Source: Chondrus crispus (Eukaryota > Rhodophyta > Florideophyceae > Gigartinales > Gigartinaceae). Taken from it: a stretch of 64,000 nt of DNA. Made by a program: the position numbers and the translations under genes. The stretch is from NCBI RefSeq assembly GCF_000350225.1, contig NW_005179092.1:46071-110070 (forward strand). The letters are read 5' to 3'. Shown here piece after piece: positions 10,489 to 21,407 of the stretch. How positions within the stretch are numbered: the first letter of the stretch is position 1; each line of letters opens with the position of its first letter. The notes under the pieces were generated by a model. That model was not told the origin of the DNA. It made no database searches and saw only the letters and a program-made list of their open reading frames with translations.

Positions 10489-11960
10489 ATGATGATGGCG
10501 AAGACGAAGACAAAGACGTCGTCATCCCCCCGCTTCCCTCCGTCGCCGCACCCGCTGCAAACCAACGTGGTTGGCCCAAGCGCGGCCGCGTACGGCGCCA
10601 ACAACTCGAGCACGTCCAGCTTCGAGAATTCGCGCGCGACATCGCAGTCGCCTTCGCGGGCAACACCGCATCCACCTTGGCCTTCGCGCACGACCCCGCC
10701 GTCGCCCTCGCGCGCGACACTGTCCTCGCCTTCGCGCCCTGCTCCACCCGTTCAGGCCTCCCCTGCCCAAGTCCCTCCGCTCACGCAACCATGGGTGACC
10801 GTTGCAGCAGCTCAAACCCGTCGTACTCCTCGTTCTTTTCCCCGGTAATTCCTGCAAACGCGGCGAACGCCGCGCTACCTTCCACTCGCTTGTTGACCAG
10901 GCCTCAGCTTCCACTCTTTTCGTTCCCCTGCCCTCAGCTTCCACTGAATCTTTCATATCTCCTTTCGTCGCGGCTCGCCTTTTCCAGCTGCCACGTGTCC
11001 CGGCCCGCCCGGGAGATATCGTACTCACTCTCGCGGCTGCCCGTGCAGCACTTGCTGCCCCTACTTCAGTCTGGCATGCCACACTCGCTGTAGCCCACTT
11101 TCTCGTCCCACCGTGGGCAACCCGATCCGTCTCGACACCCGCACCGGAGAGCCTGTGGCTCCGCCCCCTGCCGTCACCGCCTACGGTCTCGCCCGGACAC
11201 CAACCTCGCTGCATTCCATTCCTTTGCTGCTGCCCAGTCCGCCCTACGCAGAGGCGCCCACCTCGCTGGCGCCTTTCTTCCTCCCCACGTCATAGTCCCC
11301 GGAGTTGGCCGCTGGACATACGTCTACTTCCTCGCCTCTCACTCTGACCTCTTCGTCCGCATCCTCACCCACCTCCGTCTCACCTACGAAGACCTCGCCA
11401 TCCAAACTGCCCCCCTGCCTCCCACCGCTTCTGCTCTCGACTCTTTCGCCGCCGCCGGAGTTGTCTGCCGCCTACGCTACGAGGCGCTCCGTCTCCTCAA
11501 CCGCAGCACTCCCACCGCCGTGCCGCTACCCGTCCGTCATGCTCTGGCCCTCTCGCTTCAGGTTCACGCCCGCGAGATCACCCCTCGCCAGTCAACCCCC
11601 CATAATCCACCGGGACCCTCTACTCGCGTGGCCCGACCCGCTCTTTACCGCCCTGCGACCACCCTTCCTTCTCTGTCGCACGCCTCTGCCTCTGCTGCAC
11701 CGATTGCCGCCCTTCAAGTCCCCGTCGAGGGCCCTACCCGGGCTCCCACTGCCGCCTCGACTTCCGCTCCACCCACTTCGCCTGCTCGTCCTCCTGCGCC
11801 TCGGCCTCCTGCTCCGCCCTTTCCGGTCCTTGTTCCCAACGTATCCACCGGTGATGCCGCTGCCACGGTCGCTGACCCCGACCCTGCTACGGCGCATGCG
11901 CCCTCAGATATTTCCCCCGCTCCCCCTATCTCCTTCCGCCTCCCCCTCCCTCCCCTGTAG
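10489..11960 (+). pseudogene. LINE ORF1-like protein, frameshifted
   Basis: Starting at the ATG at 10489, a Ser/Pro/Arg-rich head reads to 10848 and then changes frame. The most protein-like part lies in the third frame from about 11250 to 11960, with HLAGAFLPPHVIVPGVGRW, a region like DLFVRILTHLRLTYEDLAI, and a Pro/Ala-rich tail. Because coherent segments occur in successive frames on the same strand, this is one gene with at least two frameshifts. No zinc knuckle or RNA-recognition motif was seen, so the assignment to ORF1 rests on position before the RT. Confidence 0.5.
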
Positions 11961-12349
11961 CCTCGTCCGACCGCCCTACACTCCCCCCCTCCCCTTATAA
12001 AGCGCTTCCCCCCTCCCCCGCCTGCCCGCCGCTACCTGCCCACGCCGGCCCTTCAGCCGCCCCCAATGCCCTGCGCAAATGCCCCCTCTTCATCTCCGCC
12101 GCTCTCCCCTCGGCCCGCCGTTTCCGCAGTCCCTCCTTCTCTTCTGTCGCGGTTCCGCTCCCGCACCCTTCGTCATCACAGTGAGTCAACAGTCCCTCTC
12201 ATCCTCTGCTACGCCCTCGTCCCAGGTACCCCCCCTCGCTCACAGCACGCCTTCCCCAACCTCTTCCTCCTCTCCCCTTCCTTTAGTTGAGGAAATTCTC
12301 CGCTCCCCATTCCGCCCTTCTGACATCTTCAACTGTATCCCTGGGCCGT

Positions 12350-13687
12350 GCTTGCACGCCACGGTGCTGCTCCTCATTCGCCTAATCACGAAATCATCAG
12401 CTCGCTTCTCCCCCTTGACGTGCACGCTGCATGTCTCCGGCTCCACCTCTTCCCGACCGCAGTGATCCGACGATCTTTCCGTGGTGAGCCTGGATGGCGA
12501 CCACAATCAGGCCAACGTCGAGCTTTATCTCAAAGCCTCCGCCGTGCTGGTTCCGAGTCTGAATGGCCCGCCCTATCGCGCGAGGCCCTGGATGCTCATA
12601 ACTCACGTCACTTGCGGCACATCCGCCACCCCTGCACATGACCCACGACCACTCCAGCCTCCCGCAGACTCGGTCGCGCGATGCGTTTAGCCTCCGAATA
12701 GCAAAATAGAAGAGCCGTGAAATCCTTGACCAAAGCCCCGCTCGCAGATTTGAACGACCCTAGCACGCAGGCCGCGCTCTCTGCCCTCCACCCCGCACCT
12801 GCCGTCCCGATTATCTGGATTCCTCAGCATGATCTTCCACCTCCACCAGAGATTGACGAATCCGCGATACGGAGAGCAGTCAGATCTCTCCAACCCCACT
12901 CTGCGCCTGGACCTGACCTCATGACCCCTCGCCTCCTACACCTCCTGGTCATCAGCCCCATCACGCCCCAAGCTCGTGTAACAAGTCTGTCTGCTCTCAT
13001 TAATCTAATTCGGCTCCTCGCATCTGGTAATCTCCCAACTCAAACAATCTCACTCATGGCAGCGGCCACTCTCCTTCCCCTTAATCCCCGCCCTGGGAAA
13101 ATTAGACCAATCGCTATATGTCAGGTGCTCCGTCGTGTTGTGATGAAGACCTTTCTCCCCGCCGCCATAGACGATACACGTGAATACCTACACCCAATAC
13201 AAAAGGCCAACGGAATCCGCGCCGACCTCGACGCGATAATACATGACACACGAATGATGACAGATCGGCATGCCGGCAGCAAGGAGTTCGTCGTGGTCCC
13301 CATCGATGCTAGTAACGCTTTCAACCGTTGCTCCCGCCAGCGATTTCTGGACACCCTTCCTCTACGAGCGCCCTCTCTCGCCCGCTTTTGTAACCAAATA
13401 TACGCCGGCTCAGCTCCGCCCCTAATCATACCCGCTTCCCCGCCACAGGTGATCCAAAGCCGCGAAGGGGCTCAACAAGGTGACCCGCCAAGCATGCTCC
13501 TTTTTTCCCTTTCCGTCCATGAGCTCTTGCGCGAGCTCGCGGAAGTTTGTAACCTCCCATTGGTGGCAGCCTACGCCGACGACGTCACGCTAGCCGGACC
13601 ACTCTCTCAAGTCCTCACGGCTGTTAGATTTCTGTACGCAGCAGGAACCCGGCACCAATGCCACATAAATTTAGCGAAGACGCGCGT
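12350..13687 (+). pseudogene. LINE reverse transcriptase, N-terminal and catalytic part
   Basis: The frame is coherent from about 12348, runs through a stop at 12697-12699, and continues as ADLNDPSTQAALSALHP into the RT. Motifs in order are LQPHSAPGPDLMTPRLL, the family hallmark KIRPIAICQVLRRVVMK, VVVPIDASNAFNRCSRQRFL with the first catalytic Asp, REGAQQGDPPSMLLFSLSVH, and the catalytic box AAYADDVTLAGP. It stops being LINE sequence at 13687, where a solo LTR begins. The bases on the far side of the insertion continue the same codon phase. Confidence 0.9.
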
Positions 13688-14327
13688 TGTAGTTCAATTC
13701 CGTACCACAACCCCCCGGCGAGATGATAGCCGCGCGGGAGGGCGGGTGCTACTGTAGCGAGCAGGCGTACACGCGCCCGGCGCCGTGCACAGTAGTACCC
13801 CAAGGATCCGACGTGGGACAGCCGGTAACAGCGGGCGTGGCCACGGGTAACACGTGGCACAACCGTTAGCAGGGATCGTGGCCACGGGCACACGTGTATA
13901 ATCCGTACAGTGGCTAACTAGTAATTAGTAGTTAATGGCACAAATTAGCCAATTTAGCACAGTAGCTGGTATACAGTAAGTAACAGCTACTGTAGCGGGA
14001 CAGGTGTCCTAGCGTCCCACTTAGGGATTAAGACCGGGGGCACCTGCCCCGTTCCAGTAAACGGGAGGCAGACTCGCCTCCCCTCCCTTTACGGCTAATT
14101 GCTATCCCGTTCCGGTTTCCCTTTTAGTCTCAGGCTTCTAACCCATGACTGGCCGTCCGGATCTAACACTACCGACCGGCTGCGCGTCACCGGCCACGTG
14201 AGCCTTCCCTCTTTTCGAGTCGATCCATACGGTCTGCGTTCGCGCGTGGGGTACCCAGCGGCGCGCGCTCCCTTACCTCTAACTCCCCTCGTTTCCGAGT
14301 GGTCGGGACGAAGGTAGTTATACCACA
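13688..14327. repeat. Solo LTR inserted in the LINE, with 5-bp target duplication
   Basis: The insert begins TGTAG and ends ACCACA, so it has TG...CA LTR ends. CGCGT stands directly before it (13683-13687) and directly after it (14328-14332). Removing the insert and one CGCGT joins the RT frame exactly (AKTR, then VFVPSAHA). Its right end, GTTATACCACA, matches the ends of the other LTR copies of this window. Positions 13990-14220 are similar to 31540-31770. No internal coding region remains, so two LTRs probably recombined. Confidence 0.88.
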
Positions 14328-15915
14328 CGCGTCTTCGTGCCCTCAGCACATGCCGCCACACTGGAAGCTTTGTCACCCATATTCTCGCCCCAACACATCT
14401 CCGTGGACGGAATTGACCTCCTCGGCTCCCCAATAGGCACTCTGGAGTATATAGAGGAACATATGTCCAAAAACCTTGCTTCTTGCATCGCCAATCTGGA
14501 CCTTGTACAAGCCGTTCCAGACGCCCGCATCAAGATCCACCTCCACCGAATGTGCGCATCTGCATGTTTTGTTCATCATCTGGTCCGACTCATTCCCCCA
14601 CGTCTTAAGAGCGAACTTTCACTCCCCTTTGCCACCCAATTCAACGAACACCAATACATGGCCTACTCCAAGATAAATAATATCCCCTTGTCCACTGCAG
14701 TCATCCGACAGGTCAGACTCCCTTTCCGCTTCGGTGGCCACGGATTCATCGCTCTCACCCCGCTCGTTCACGCATCATACGCAGCCAGTCTCACCTCCTC
14801 CGCTCCACACCGACTCCAAGGCCGTCAAGGCCTCCCCGTTTCGCAATACCTCGGCCTTGCTCGTACACACCTCCGTTCCCTGATGCACAAACTCCCACCA
14901 CTTGACCGCCCACCCGCTTACCCAATTACCCACTCTACTATGGCCAACTATGACCTTGGCCAATACGAACCGGATGCACTTGCACAGCGACCTGAAGGCT
15001 CTCACCACTTCCTATTTCAGGTTATTCACGCAGCCGATTCACGCCGGTTTTGGCAACAAGACTATTGGATCACCCGCCCCAACCCAACGGACCACACTCT
15101 GATATCCGTTAGTCACCGTGTGCGCTATCATTGCCTTTTATCGGCCAGCGCTTCCACCTTCCTTACAGCACACCCTTCTCTTATCACTCGTTTACACTCT
15201 GCGCAGTGGTCAGTAATGCTCCGCCGGCATCTAGACGTCCCTGTATACAGCGATTCAATCATCCCGCTTCGCTGCTCGCACTGCTTCAGTCGCATGGACG
15301 CCCGGGGAGATCACGCTACACACTGCTAAACATGTTTCGGCATGATCCATCGCCACAACACACTACGCAACCAACTGGCTACACACGCTTTTAGAGTCGC
15401 CGGCCGCGCCTGCACCCTTGAAGTTCCATTCCTGATCCCCAACACCAACCATCGCCCGGCAGATATACTTGTGCAACCAGGTGCTTCCCCTCTAGGAATG
15501 TAAGTCTACCGCATACGACGTGACCATCCGCAGCCCATACACCACAGAAGCTATCTGCCAAGCTGCACAACGACCCGCCACAGCCGCGGAAGCCGGGGAC
15601 CTCTCGAAGCGCCAGACCCTACGGTGCACACTCCGCGAAGCACTGCAACTTCCAAATGATGCGGAGATCCCCGCCCTCGACTGGTACCTCGCTCCCCTTT
15701 CCTTTGACACGCTGGGAGCTTGCTCCGCCAACACGATGAATGTCATCGAAGCCCTTGCCCTCAAGATTTCCTACCGCAGCCATTGTGCATATGGCACCGT
15801 GAAGTTGCGTCTACAACAACGCATTAGCTACGCTATCTGGTCATCAATTGCCACAGCCATCCTAGCACGTATGCCATCCCACATCACAGACTTAACATAT
15901 CCAGTCCAAGCGTGA
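14328..15915 (+). pseudogene. LINE RT thumb, Cys/His motif and nuclease-like domain
   Basis: This continues the RT after the solo LTR: VFVPSAHAATLEALSP, then DGIDLLGSPIG and a long helical region. A Cys/His motif follows (RCSHCFSRMDARGDHATHC, a TAA at 15327, then FGMIHRHNTLRNQL). Next comes EVPFLIPNTNHRPADILVQP and, after a frameshift near 15505, YDVTIRSPYTTEA. The spaced Asp residues in PADIL and YDVTI resemble the PD-(D/E)XK endonuclease of site-specific LINEs. The mostly intact order despite two breaks shows recent decay. Confidence 0.8.
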
Positions 15916-16275
15916 CACTTGTCCCTAGATATCTGTCGATATGAGATCTGTAGTCATTGAATAAAGCATATACACAGCACTGGGCTCTGCAATGGCACTG
16001 CAGGGAAAGTTGAAGCGCGTGCTCTCACCGCTACCTCCTCGCGATCGAATTGCGTTATATGATTTGTGCGCAACGTTGGAAACAAGATTGCATTCTCTTC
16101 TACTCTCTGCGTCTCAACGATTCAGCAGGACTTGCGCTGATAACCGCAAGTTGATCCAATGGTGCAAGTCAACTAGCGAATGCTACCTGTGGCGGTAAGC
16201 TACACAACACGCCCCCCGAATGCGAGCGAGCAATCAACAGATTAATGAAAGGGTTTTCACTGGCTTCAAAAAGTC
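15916..16275. other. LINE 3' tail and 5' flank of the phosphatase gene
   Basis: AATAAA lies at 15960-15965, a plausible polyadenylation signal for the LINE. A 68-codon plus-strand frame at 15992-16198 begins MALQGKLKRVLSPLPPRDRI and looks helix-rich, but has no recognised relative. It may be a small gene, an upstream exon of the phosphatase, or chance. Confidence 0.35.
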
Positions 16276-16905
16276 ATGCCGCTAGAAAATGACAGAGCAG
16301 AAAAGGCCAAAGCACGCAGTGCCAACGAAAATTCAGAAGCCCTAGATGATGGGGAATGGTGCGCAGTAGTGGGTGGTGGATCTCTAATCCCGCCGACAAA
16401 TTTTGGCATCGTCGAGGAAGATCTTTACCGCTCTGGAATGCCCAACGAGTTAAATTTTCCTTTTCTGGAAAAACTGCAGCTCAAGACAATCATATATCTT
16501 GCCTCTGAAGATATTTCGGACAAGCTTGCAGACTTTGTTGATGATCAGGGTATCGACGTCATACCGTTGACACCCGATGAGGAGGAGTCACCAGCCCCGT
16601 GGAAACCGATGTCAGAAGAAGTCGTCCTTTCGGCAATGGAACTACTGCTTGACCATAGGATGTACCCAGCCTACGTCATGTGCTCCCAAGGGAGGCACCG
16701 GACTGGGACGATCATTGGCTGCTTACGGAAATTTCAGAGATGGGCTCTTTCAAGCATCATTGAGGAATATCATCGTCATGCCGATGGCCGAGGACGTCTT
16801 GCCAATGAGCAATTCATCGAACTCTTCGACAACGATCTGGTCAACATTCCAACCTCTCACACCCCTTCGTGGCTTAGAGATCAGTCATCTCGTGCGAGTA
16901 TGTAA
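16276..16905 (+). CDS. Atypical dual-specificity phosphatase (Siw14/PFA-DSP type)
   Basis: A 209-residue protein of the plant and fungal atypical dual-specificity phosphatase family. Members act on inositol pyrophosphates or on phosphotyrosine in the cytosol. The family entry signature NFGIVEEDLYRSGMP lies at about residues 42-56. The active-site loop VMCSQGRHRTG gives Cys136 and Arg142 in the CX5R arrangement, with the extra basic residues typical of this group. An acidic head of about 30 residues precedes the domain, and no membrane segment or targeting peptide is evident. The length matches single-domain family members. It is the first host gene after the transposon cluster and has no obvious partner among its neighbours. 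The substrate cannot be told from sequence. Confidence 0.88.
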   Translation: MPLENDRAEKAKARSANENSEALDDGEWCAVVGGGSLIPPTNFGIVEEDLYRSGMPNELNFPFLEKLQLKTIIYLASEDISDKLADFVDDQGIDVIPLTPDEEESPAPWKPMSEEVVLSAMELLLDHRMYPAYVMCSQGRHRTGTIIGCLRKFQRWALSSIIEEYHRHADGRGRLANEQFIELFDNDLVNIPTSHTPSWLRDQSSRASM

Positions 16906-17253
16906 AGCATGTGAAGCACTTTCGCACATGAAACTCTTTCAACCAATGGAAGCAGAAGCTCCATGAAGGCACAAACAACTATTTTTGATCACCAAGCCAT
17001 CTCACTTCGATTCGTGAGCGGAACATATGCGTGTGGATCTATCAGACTTTACTCACGAGCGCAATACAAAGTTTCGGCAATATGGCGTCCGCCCGTAACG
17101 CGACTTGGTCGAAAAGAGAATCCTGTTCACAGACAGGTGGAGTCGCCCACACGGTTCATCATTTACTAAAAAAAATATTATCTATTGGGATCTCCACGCC
17201 GAGGCTGGTCAGGTGCGACATTGAAACCCCTATGAACAGTGGTTCCGCTTCTT
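16906..17253. other. Convergent intergenic region
   Basis: It separates the 3' ends of the phosphatase (plus) and the ion channel (minus). No gene or strong repeat was seen. Confidence 0.5.
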
Positions 17254-19575
17254 CTACTCGCGTGAAATCACGATGAGCATATCTTGCTTGTCCCAGAGGC
17301 GATTTTTGAAACGGTTCGCTTGTTGGGGGTTGATTACAACACGGCCGTCCTTCGACACAAATCCGATGACGATGTCACCATCTGTCTTTGCCAGCTTGTC
17401 AGTAACTGCCGCAAACGCCGTCGGTTCCTTGGGCATGTTTTTGTAAATTCCGCAAGGACGCAGATAAACCTCCCGTCCAGCTTGCGACAATAGCTCTCGC
17501 CACACCGGGTTGAGGCGGCTTTCTCGAACAGTTTGTGCAGCAATTTTCGAGCTCAAATTTTGCGGCAGAATCGCTGTTGTAACATTTTGCTGTTCTTTTG
17601 CCATTGAGGCCACTCTTTCGCTAGCGAATTCGACTGTTACTACCGTCGACTTCGGATCATGGTTCTTCGAGACGGCATGTTCATGCTGCTTTTGCAAGAG
17701 GTCATTGACATACACCAAACTCGCTAAGGTTCTGCTGTCTTCATCATAGTTAACTGTCAGCGTCGGGGCGTCGTCATCGCCGAAAACAGACCCGAGAAGA
17801 ACGACGTGGTCGAAAGGTTTTGCTTTCGCCGCAAGCACACTCTCCAAGTTCTCGAACAGGTCAGGACGCTTCTTGAGGCAAGTGATGGATAAATTGTCGA
17901 ACTTCTTCGGGATAACATCTGGCGTGTCTTCATCGAGAATGGTAATGTGAGAACCTGACGGTAATATCCCATCCAATTCGACAAGCATATCCTGCATGTC
18001 ATCGCGCCAACCACATATGAGATACGACTCTGCTTCTCGCTTCTCCGACCTAGTAAGTCGCTCTCCGTATTTGAGCATTCTAGAGGTCGTCGAGGGAGAG
18101 AAGTGTACGACATCGCTCTCAGTGGTACCTGGTTTCTCGCTTGTGCCCAGAAGCAATAGTTTAGTATCGGGCTTCAGCTTGTCGCTCTCCGAACGGCCTG
18201 CTTGACTGATACCCACCTGAACATTGCCAGAATTGTCGAAAACACCGCAAAGAATGGAGCCTGGGACAGAAGAGGGTCGAAGATCTGAATAGCTCGACCC
18301 CACGAGCTGCGGAGCGGCATCAGCTGCGGCTTTCACGTGGAAGATATGGGATGGATTCTCTCCCATGAGAGTAGCGACAACATCGGCTAAGCCCGGTTGG
18401 CGAATAGCCTGAGCCATGAAACGGAACAATAATTGATCCGCATTGACAGTCTCGACTGAACGTGCTTTTGTAGAGGATAAAATGGATCTGAGAATACCTT
18501 CATCGCGGACGTTGTGAATCTCTGCGATGATGTCGCCGTTAAAGTCTGGCAAATTCTTTCGGAGCGCAAGCGCTCTGGACAGCACCTTGCGATCCGCGTC
18601 AACAGAGCTGCCCTGACGATTGTTGACGATAAGGATCTTGCTCGCACGGTTGGCGCCCACGCGATCCAAATCCTCCTGCACAATAGGCGCTCCTGGGCGA
18701 TAAATGATGCGCATCTTCTTCCGGTCCTCTGGGCTGAAGGAAGCGCGCAAATTGTCTTTCATTTCATCTTTCTGGTCCGGATTGGCCAGCACGACAACCT
18801 TGAGATGCTGTACCCTGTTCACGTCCCGAAGAATCTCCGATACGTGTGGGCTCCACCCACACACAAGCACGTGATTGCTCAAGATAACGGGCGACATTTC
18901 CCCGTCGACGTTCTGTACGGCCGATTCAACGCTCTCGGTAACCATGCCCACCATGATGGCAAACACGATCATGCCCACACCCGCGAGGACGATAGAAGTT
19001 GTGCGCAGCAGATTGTTGTCCCAGTCGTCCTCGAGCGGATTAGCGATGGCTCGCACAGAATGCCAGAAGGGGGAAGCAGCTTCCGTGCGTTTCGGGTCAG
19101 CAAACTTGTAGAGGAAGGAACCTAAGTACATGCAAACGAGGGTGACACCGAGTAGGGCGATGACGCGAGCGGCGGGGTTCCACATGAGGAACTCGCCGGC
19201 CCAAAAGGCGATGCGGTCGGTGACGGACACGGAGCTGGTGACAGTGGCCAGGGGGACGACGGAGGCGCCGGCAGGGCGGGCGCAGATGGCGGTGGCAAGA
19301 TTAGAGGGGCGAGCTAAGTTATGGGTAGTGAGGGGGGTTGAAATGGAAGCTGTAGGGGGGAGGGGCGGCGCGGCGGCGGCGGCGGGGGTGGGAAGGCGGA
19401 GGGCGATGGCGGCGGTGGCGAGGAGAGCGAGGTTGCGCAGAGGCTTAAGTGGGGCGGAGGCGGACATGGTGAGGGAAGAGGGGCGGGGCAGTGGGATCGT
19501 AAGGCGGGAGCATGGGCGGACAAGGGTGGGACGGCGGGAGACAAGAGTGGCGGGTGGGAGGAATGCCGCATTCAT
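17254..19575 (-). CDS. CASTOR/POLLUX (DMI1)-type ion channel, probably plastid
   Basis: A 773-residue membrane protein when started at the ATG at 19575. That start gives an Ala/Pro/Ser-rich, acid-poor leader beginning MNAAFLPPATLVSRRP, as expected for a transit peptide; the frame is open further upstream but that part is not protein-like. A hydrophobic segment ALLGVTLVCMYLGSFLY is followed by a second membrane/pore segment (TTSIVLAGVGMIVFAIMVGM). Two RCK-like regulatory domains follow, marked by NHVLVCGWSPHVSEILRDV and ESYLICGWRDDMQDML. These are the hallmarks of the CASTOR/POLLUX/DMI1 family; plant members include nuclear-envelope and plastid-envelope cation channels. The leader favours a plastid envelope position, by inference. 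Its 3' end converges with the phosphatase gene. Confidence 0.88.
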   Translation of the reverse strand: MNAAFLPPATLVSRRPTLVRPCSRLTIPLPRPSSLTMSASAPLKPLRNLALLATAAIALRLPTPAAAAAPPLPPTASISTPLTTHNLARPSNLATAICARPAGASVVPLATVTSSVSVTDRIAFWAGEFLMWNPAARVIALLGVTLVCMYLGSFLYKFADPKRTEAASPFWHSVRAIANPLEDDWDNNLLRTTSIVLAGVGMIVFAIMVGMVTESVESAVQNVDGEMSPVILSNHVLVCGWSPHVSEILRDVNRVQHLKVVVLANPDQKDEMKDNLRASFSPEDRKKMRIIYRPGAPIVQEDLDRVGANRASKILIVNNRQGSSVDADRKVLSRALALRKNLPDFNGDIIAEIHNVRDEGILRSILSSTKARSVETVNADQLLFRFMAQAIRQPGLADVVATLMGENPSHIFHVKAAADAAPQLVGSSYSDLRPSSVPGSILCGVFDNSGNVQVGISQAGRSESDKLKPDTKLLLLGTSEKPGTTESDVVHFSPSTTSRMLKYGERLTRSEKREAESYLICGWRDDMQDMLVELDGILPSGSHITILDEDTPDVIPKKFDNLSITCLKKRPDLFENLESVLAAKAKPFDHVVLLGSVFGDDDAPTLTVNYDEDSRTLASLVYVNDLLQKQHEHAVSKNHDPKSTVVTVEFASERVASMAKEQQNVTTAILPQNLSSKIAAQTVRESRLNPVWRELLSQAGREVYLRPCGIYKNMPKEPTAFAAVTDKLAKTDGDIVIGFVSKDGRVVINPQQANRFKNRLWDKQDMLIVISRE

Positions 19576-19994
19576 GATGAGACGATTTGGTGGGGATGGT
19601 CGGGGACGGGACGAGGGCGGAATGACCCAAAAGGTGGAGGGTTGTTTTAAGGATGTAGTTTGACCAGATGTCAAGGGTATTGAGATCAAATCTGTCAGGT
19701 ATTCCCATATTGCTGTCAGGGGGATTGGGGTCAATCGCCGTCGCTGATTGGCTGCAATGCGTGTGAGGGGTGATGACAATGCAGCTTTCCCATACTTGTA
19801 CGGTCGCTGGTATGCATCCATGCTGGTTTGCATCCATTGTACGGTAAAGCTTTACATATATCCTTCCAGGGTATACTTGTACGCGTAAGACTGATAATCT
19901 TACGATGTCCTCTTCAACATTGCCACCACACCTCGAATACGTTACAGTTCAAGAATGCTGAGAATAGGATTAAAACAGCTATAAAACATCCCGT
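19576..19994. other. Upstream region of the ion channel gene
   Basis: About 420 bases between the channel start and the 3' end of the oxygenase gene, both on the minus strand. No TATA box or repeat stands out. Confidence 0.4.
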
Positions 19995-21407
19995 TTATTG
20001 CAAGACCTCTACAATCCCCATATCAACCAGCCCGCGCACCAAGTCCACTTGATCATCTACATCGCCTAGTGGCAACTCGCTTACCCGCACCGCCTCAGGG
20101 TACTTGTCAAGTACAAAACTAATCGCAAAAGCCTCTTCTGGCAAGCAAGACAACCCTTCCCCACTCCCTAGGTCTGCCCTTCTTGTATTGCCAACGCAGT
20201 GAATCAAATGCGGTAGCTCGTCCCCCCCCACAGTACAATCCATCACCACTCGAGCTACACCTGCACCGACAGCCCTCACCAGCGACGCTGACCCCGCCTC
20301 TCGCTTTCGCTTTTTGCTTTTCCCCACCGGTGGTAACCGCTCCCGCATGAACCGCGTCATCATCATGTCACCAGCCGTGTCCGTTGGATAGTGCTTTCCC
20401 ACCCGCCGCACCATCTGTCGCATCGTCGTTTCAAACCATTCACGCAGCTTCTCGTCTCCTTCGCTTCTACTCACACCGATGAATTCGCCAAATCCCTGAG
20501 GTAGTGTCCTCCTCAGTGACTTATCCTGTGCTGCTGCCGATTGCACCGCAACTTGAAACGATTCCAACAACAAATCAGCCCATGTCCATTTCTGAAATGC
20601 GGATATCGTCACATGCAGTGATGCTTCTTCCACGTCATGGCTTCCAGTCCTTTCGGGACACTCGGCTTGATGAATTGTGCCTCGCGGAAGGTACAGCATG
20701 TCTCCTGGTTGAAGCACCTGGTCAAACAAGACCTCAACGTCCCGCATTTCTTCTTCAGTAAAATCCACTGATGACGCCCGTGGCAGGACGTCCAGCCCGT
20801 CGTCCCGAGGCCCGTAAACGCGCCATCTCTTTTGTCCGCTCACTTGACAAACAAACGCATCTATATCGTCGAAATGTGGTGCGAATCCTTGCGACGCGCA
20901 AGGTGTCAAATACGCATTCGCACCTATCACGCATCCGAGGAAACCCTCCAGCCATGCGCACAGATGCCAAATTGCATCAAAGTGTTCTTGAGGCCGTAGT
21001 AGGCGCAGCGAACATCCCCCTTCGGTCACTTGATCCCATGTCGCTTTTGAAGTGTACGAACCAGCAGGGTCATTCAGCGTGGTTCGACCTTCGCTAACGC
21101 TATATTTTGTTACGTCTAAGTCCGTTCCCTTGCGTAACTTCTTGCCAGAGATTACAAACTCGCGAACCTTGTCGACAGAGATAAGCTCTCGGAATTTCTT
21201 TTCGTCGTTGTGGAGAATGGCAGGCTTCTTTTCAAAGTATTGGGCGAAGAAATCTCTGACTCCAATGCCGCTCAATAGCCATTTGAAAGCATGTCTTCCC
21301 TGAGCCGTAGAACTCGGAAACCCTCTCTTCTCAAAGGAATACCCAATTTCCATCTCTTTCTTTGTAGATTCTGTGCGAGCTCGCTTCGCTGCCCTGTTTG
21401 GCCTCAT
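19995..21407 (-). CDS. JmjC ribosomal oxygenase (NO66/MINA53 family)
   Basis: A 470-residue 2-oxoglutarate and Fe(II)-dependent oxygenase of the cupin/JmjC type. Eukaryotic NO66/MINA53 and bacterial YcfD hydroxylate histidine or arginine of large-subunit ribosomal proteins; some members are also reported as histone demethylases. The iron triad is visible as His178 and Asp180 in FAPHFDDIDAFVCQVSG and His246 in YLPRGTIHQAE. KRWRVYGP follows the first metal ligands, as in the family. The N-terminus (RPNRAAKRAR, then KKEME) is basic and could be a nuclear or nucleolar signal, and KKRKRE occurs again near residue 375. A winged-helix-like C-terminal domain follows the cupin. Length and order fit family members. 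Confidence 0.9.
   Translation of the reverse strand: MRPNRAAKRARTESTKKEMEIGYSFEKRGFPSSTAQGRHAFKWLLSGIGVRDFFAQYFEKKPAILHNDEKKFRELISVDKVREFVISGKKLRKGTDLDVTKYSVSEGRTTLNDPAGSYTSKATWDQVTEGGCSLRLLRPQEHFDAIWHLCAWLEGFLGCVIGANAYLTPCASQGFAPHFDDIDAFVCQVSGQKRWRVYGPRDDGLDVLPRASSVDFTEEEMRDVEVLFDQVLQPGDMLYLPRGTIHQAECPERTGSHDVEEASLHVTISAFQKWTWADLLLESFQVAVQSAAAQDKSLRRTLPQGFGEFIGVSRSEGDEKLREWFETTMRQMVRRVGKHYPTDTAGDMMMTRFMRERLPPVGKSKKRKREAGSASLVRAVGAGVARVVMDCTVGGDELPHLIHCVGNTRRADLGSGEGLSCLPEEAFAISFVLDKYPEAVRVSELPLGDVDDQVDLVRGLVDMGIVEVLQ

Larger units (their letters stand above)
10489..15990 (+). mobile_element. Non-LTR retrotransposon (LINE) with a nested solo LTR
   Basis: A proline-rich ORF1-like part (10489-11960) is followed by a long second protein with a non-LTR reverse transcriptase and a C-terminal Cys/His plus nuclease-like domain, ending near an AATAAA at 15960-15965. 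RT-then-nuclease order with no upstream endonuclease resembles the R2/CRE side of LINE diversity; the clade is inference. The copy is dead: ORF1 is frameshifted, ORF2 has stops at 12697-12699 and 15327-15329 and a frameshift near 15505, and a 640-bp solo LTR sits inside the RT. Confidence 0.85.

Noticed and set aside
19130-19663. 177-codon plus-strand Ala/Gly/Arg-rich frame
   Set aside because: It is the antisense shadow of the G/C-rich leader of the ion channel gene.
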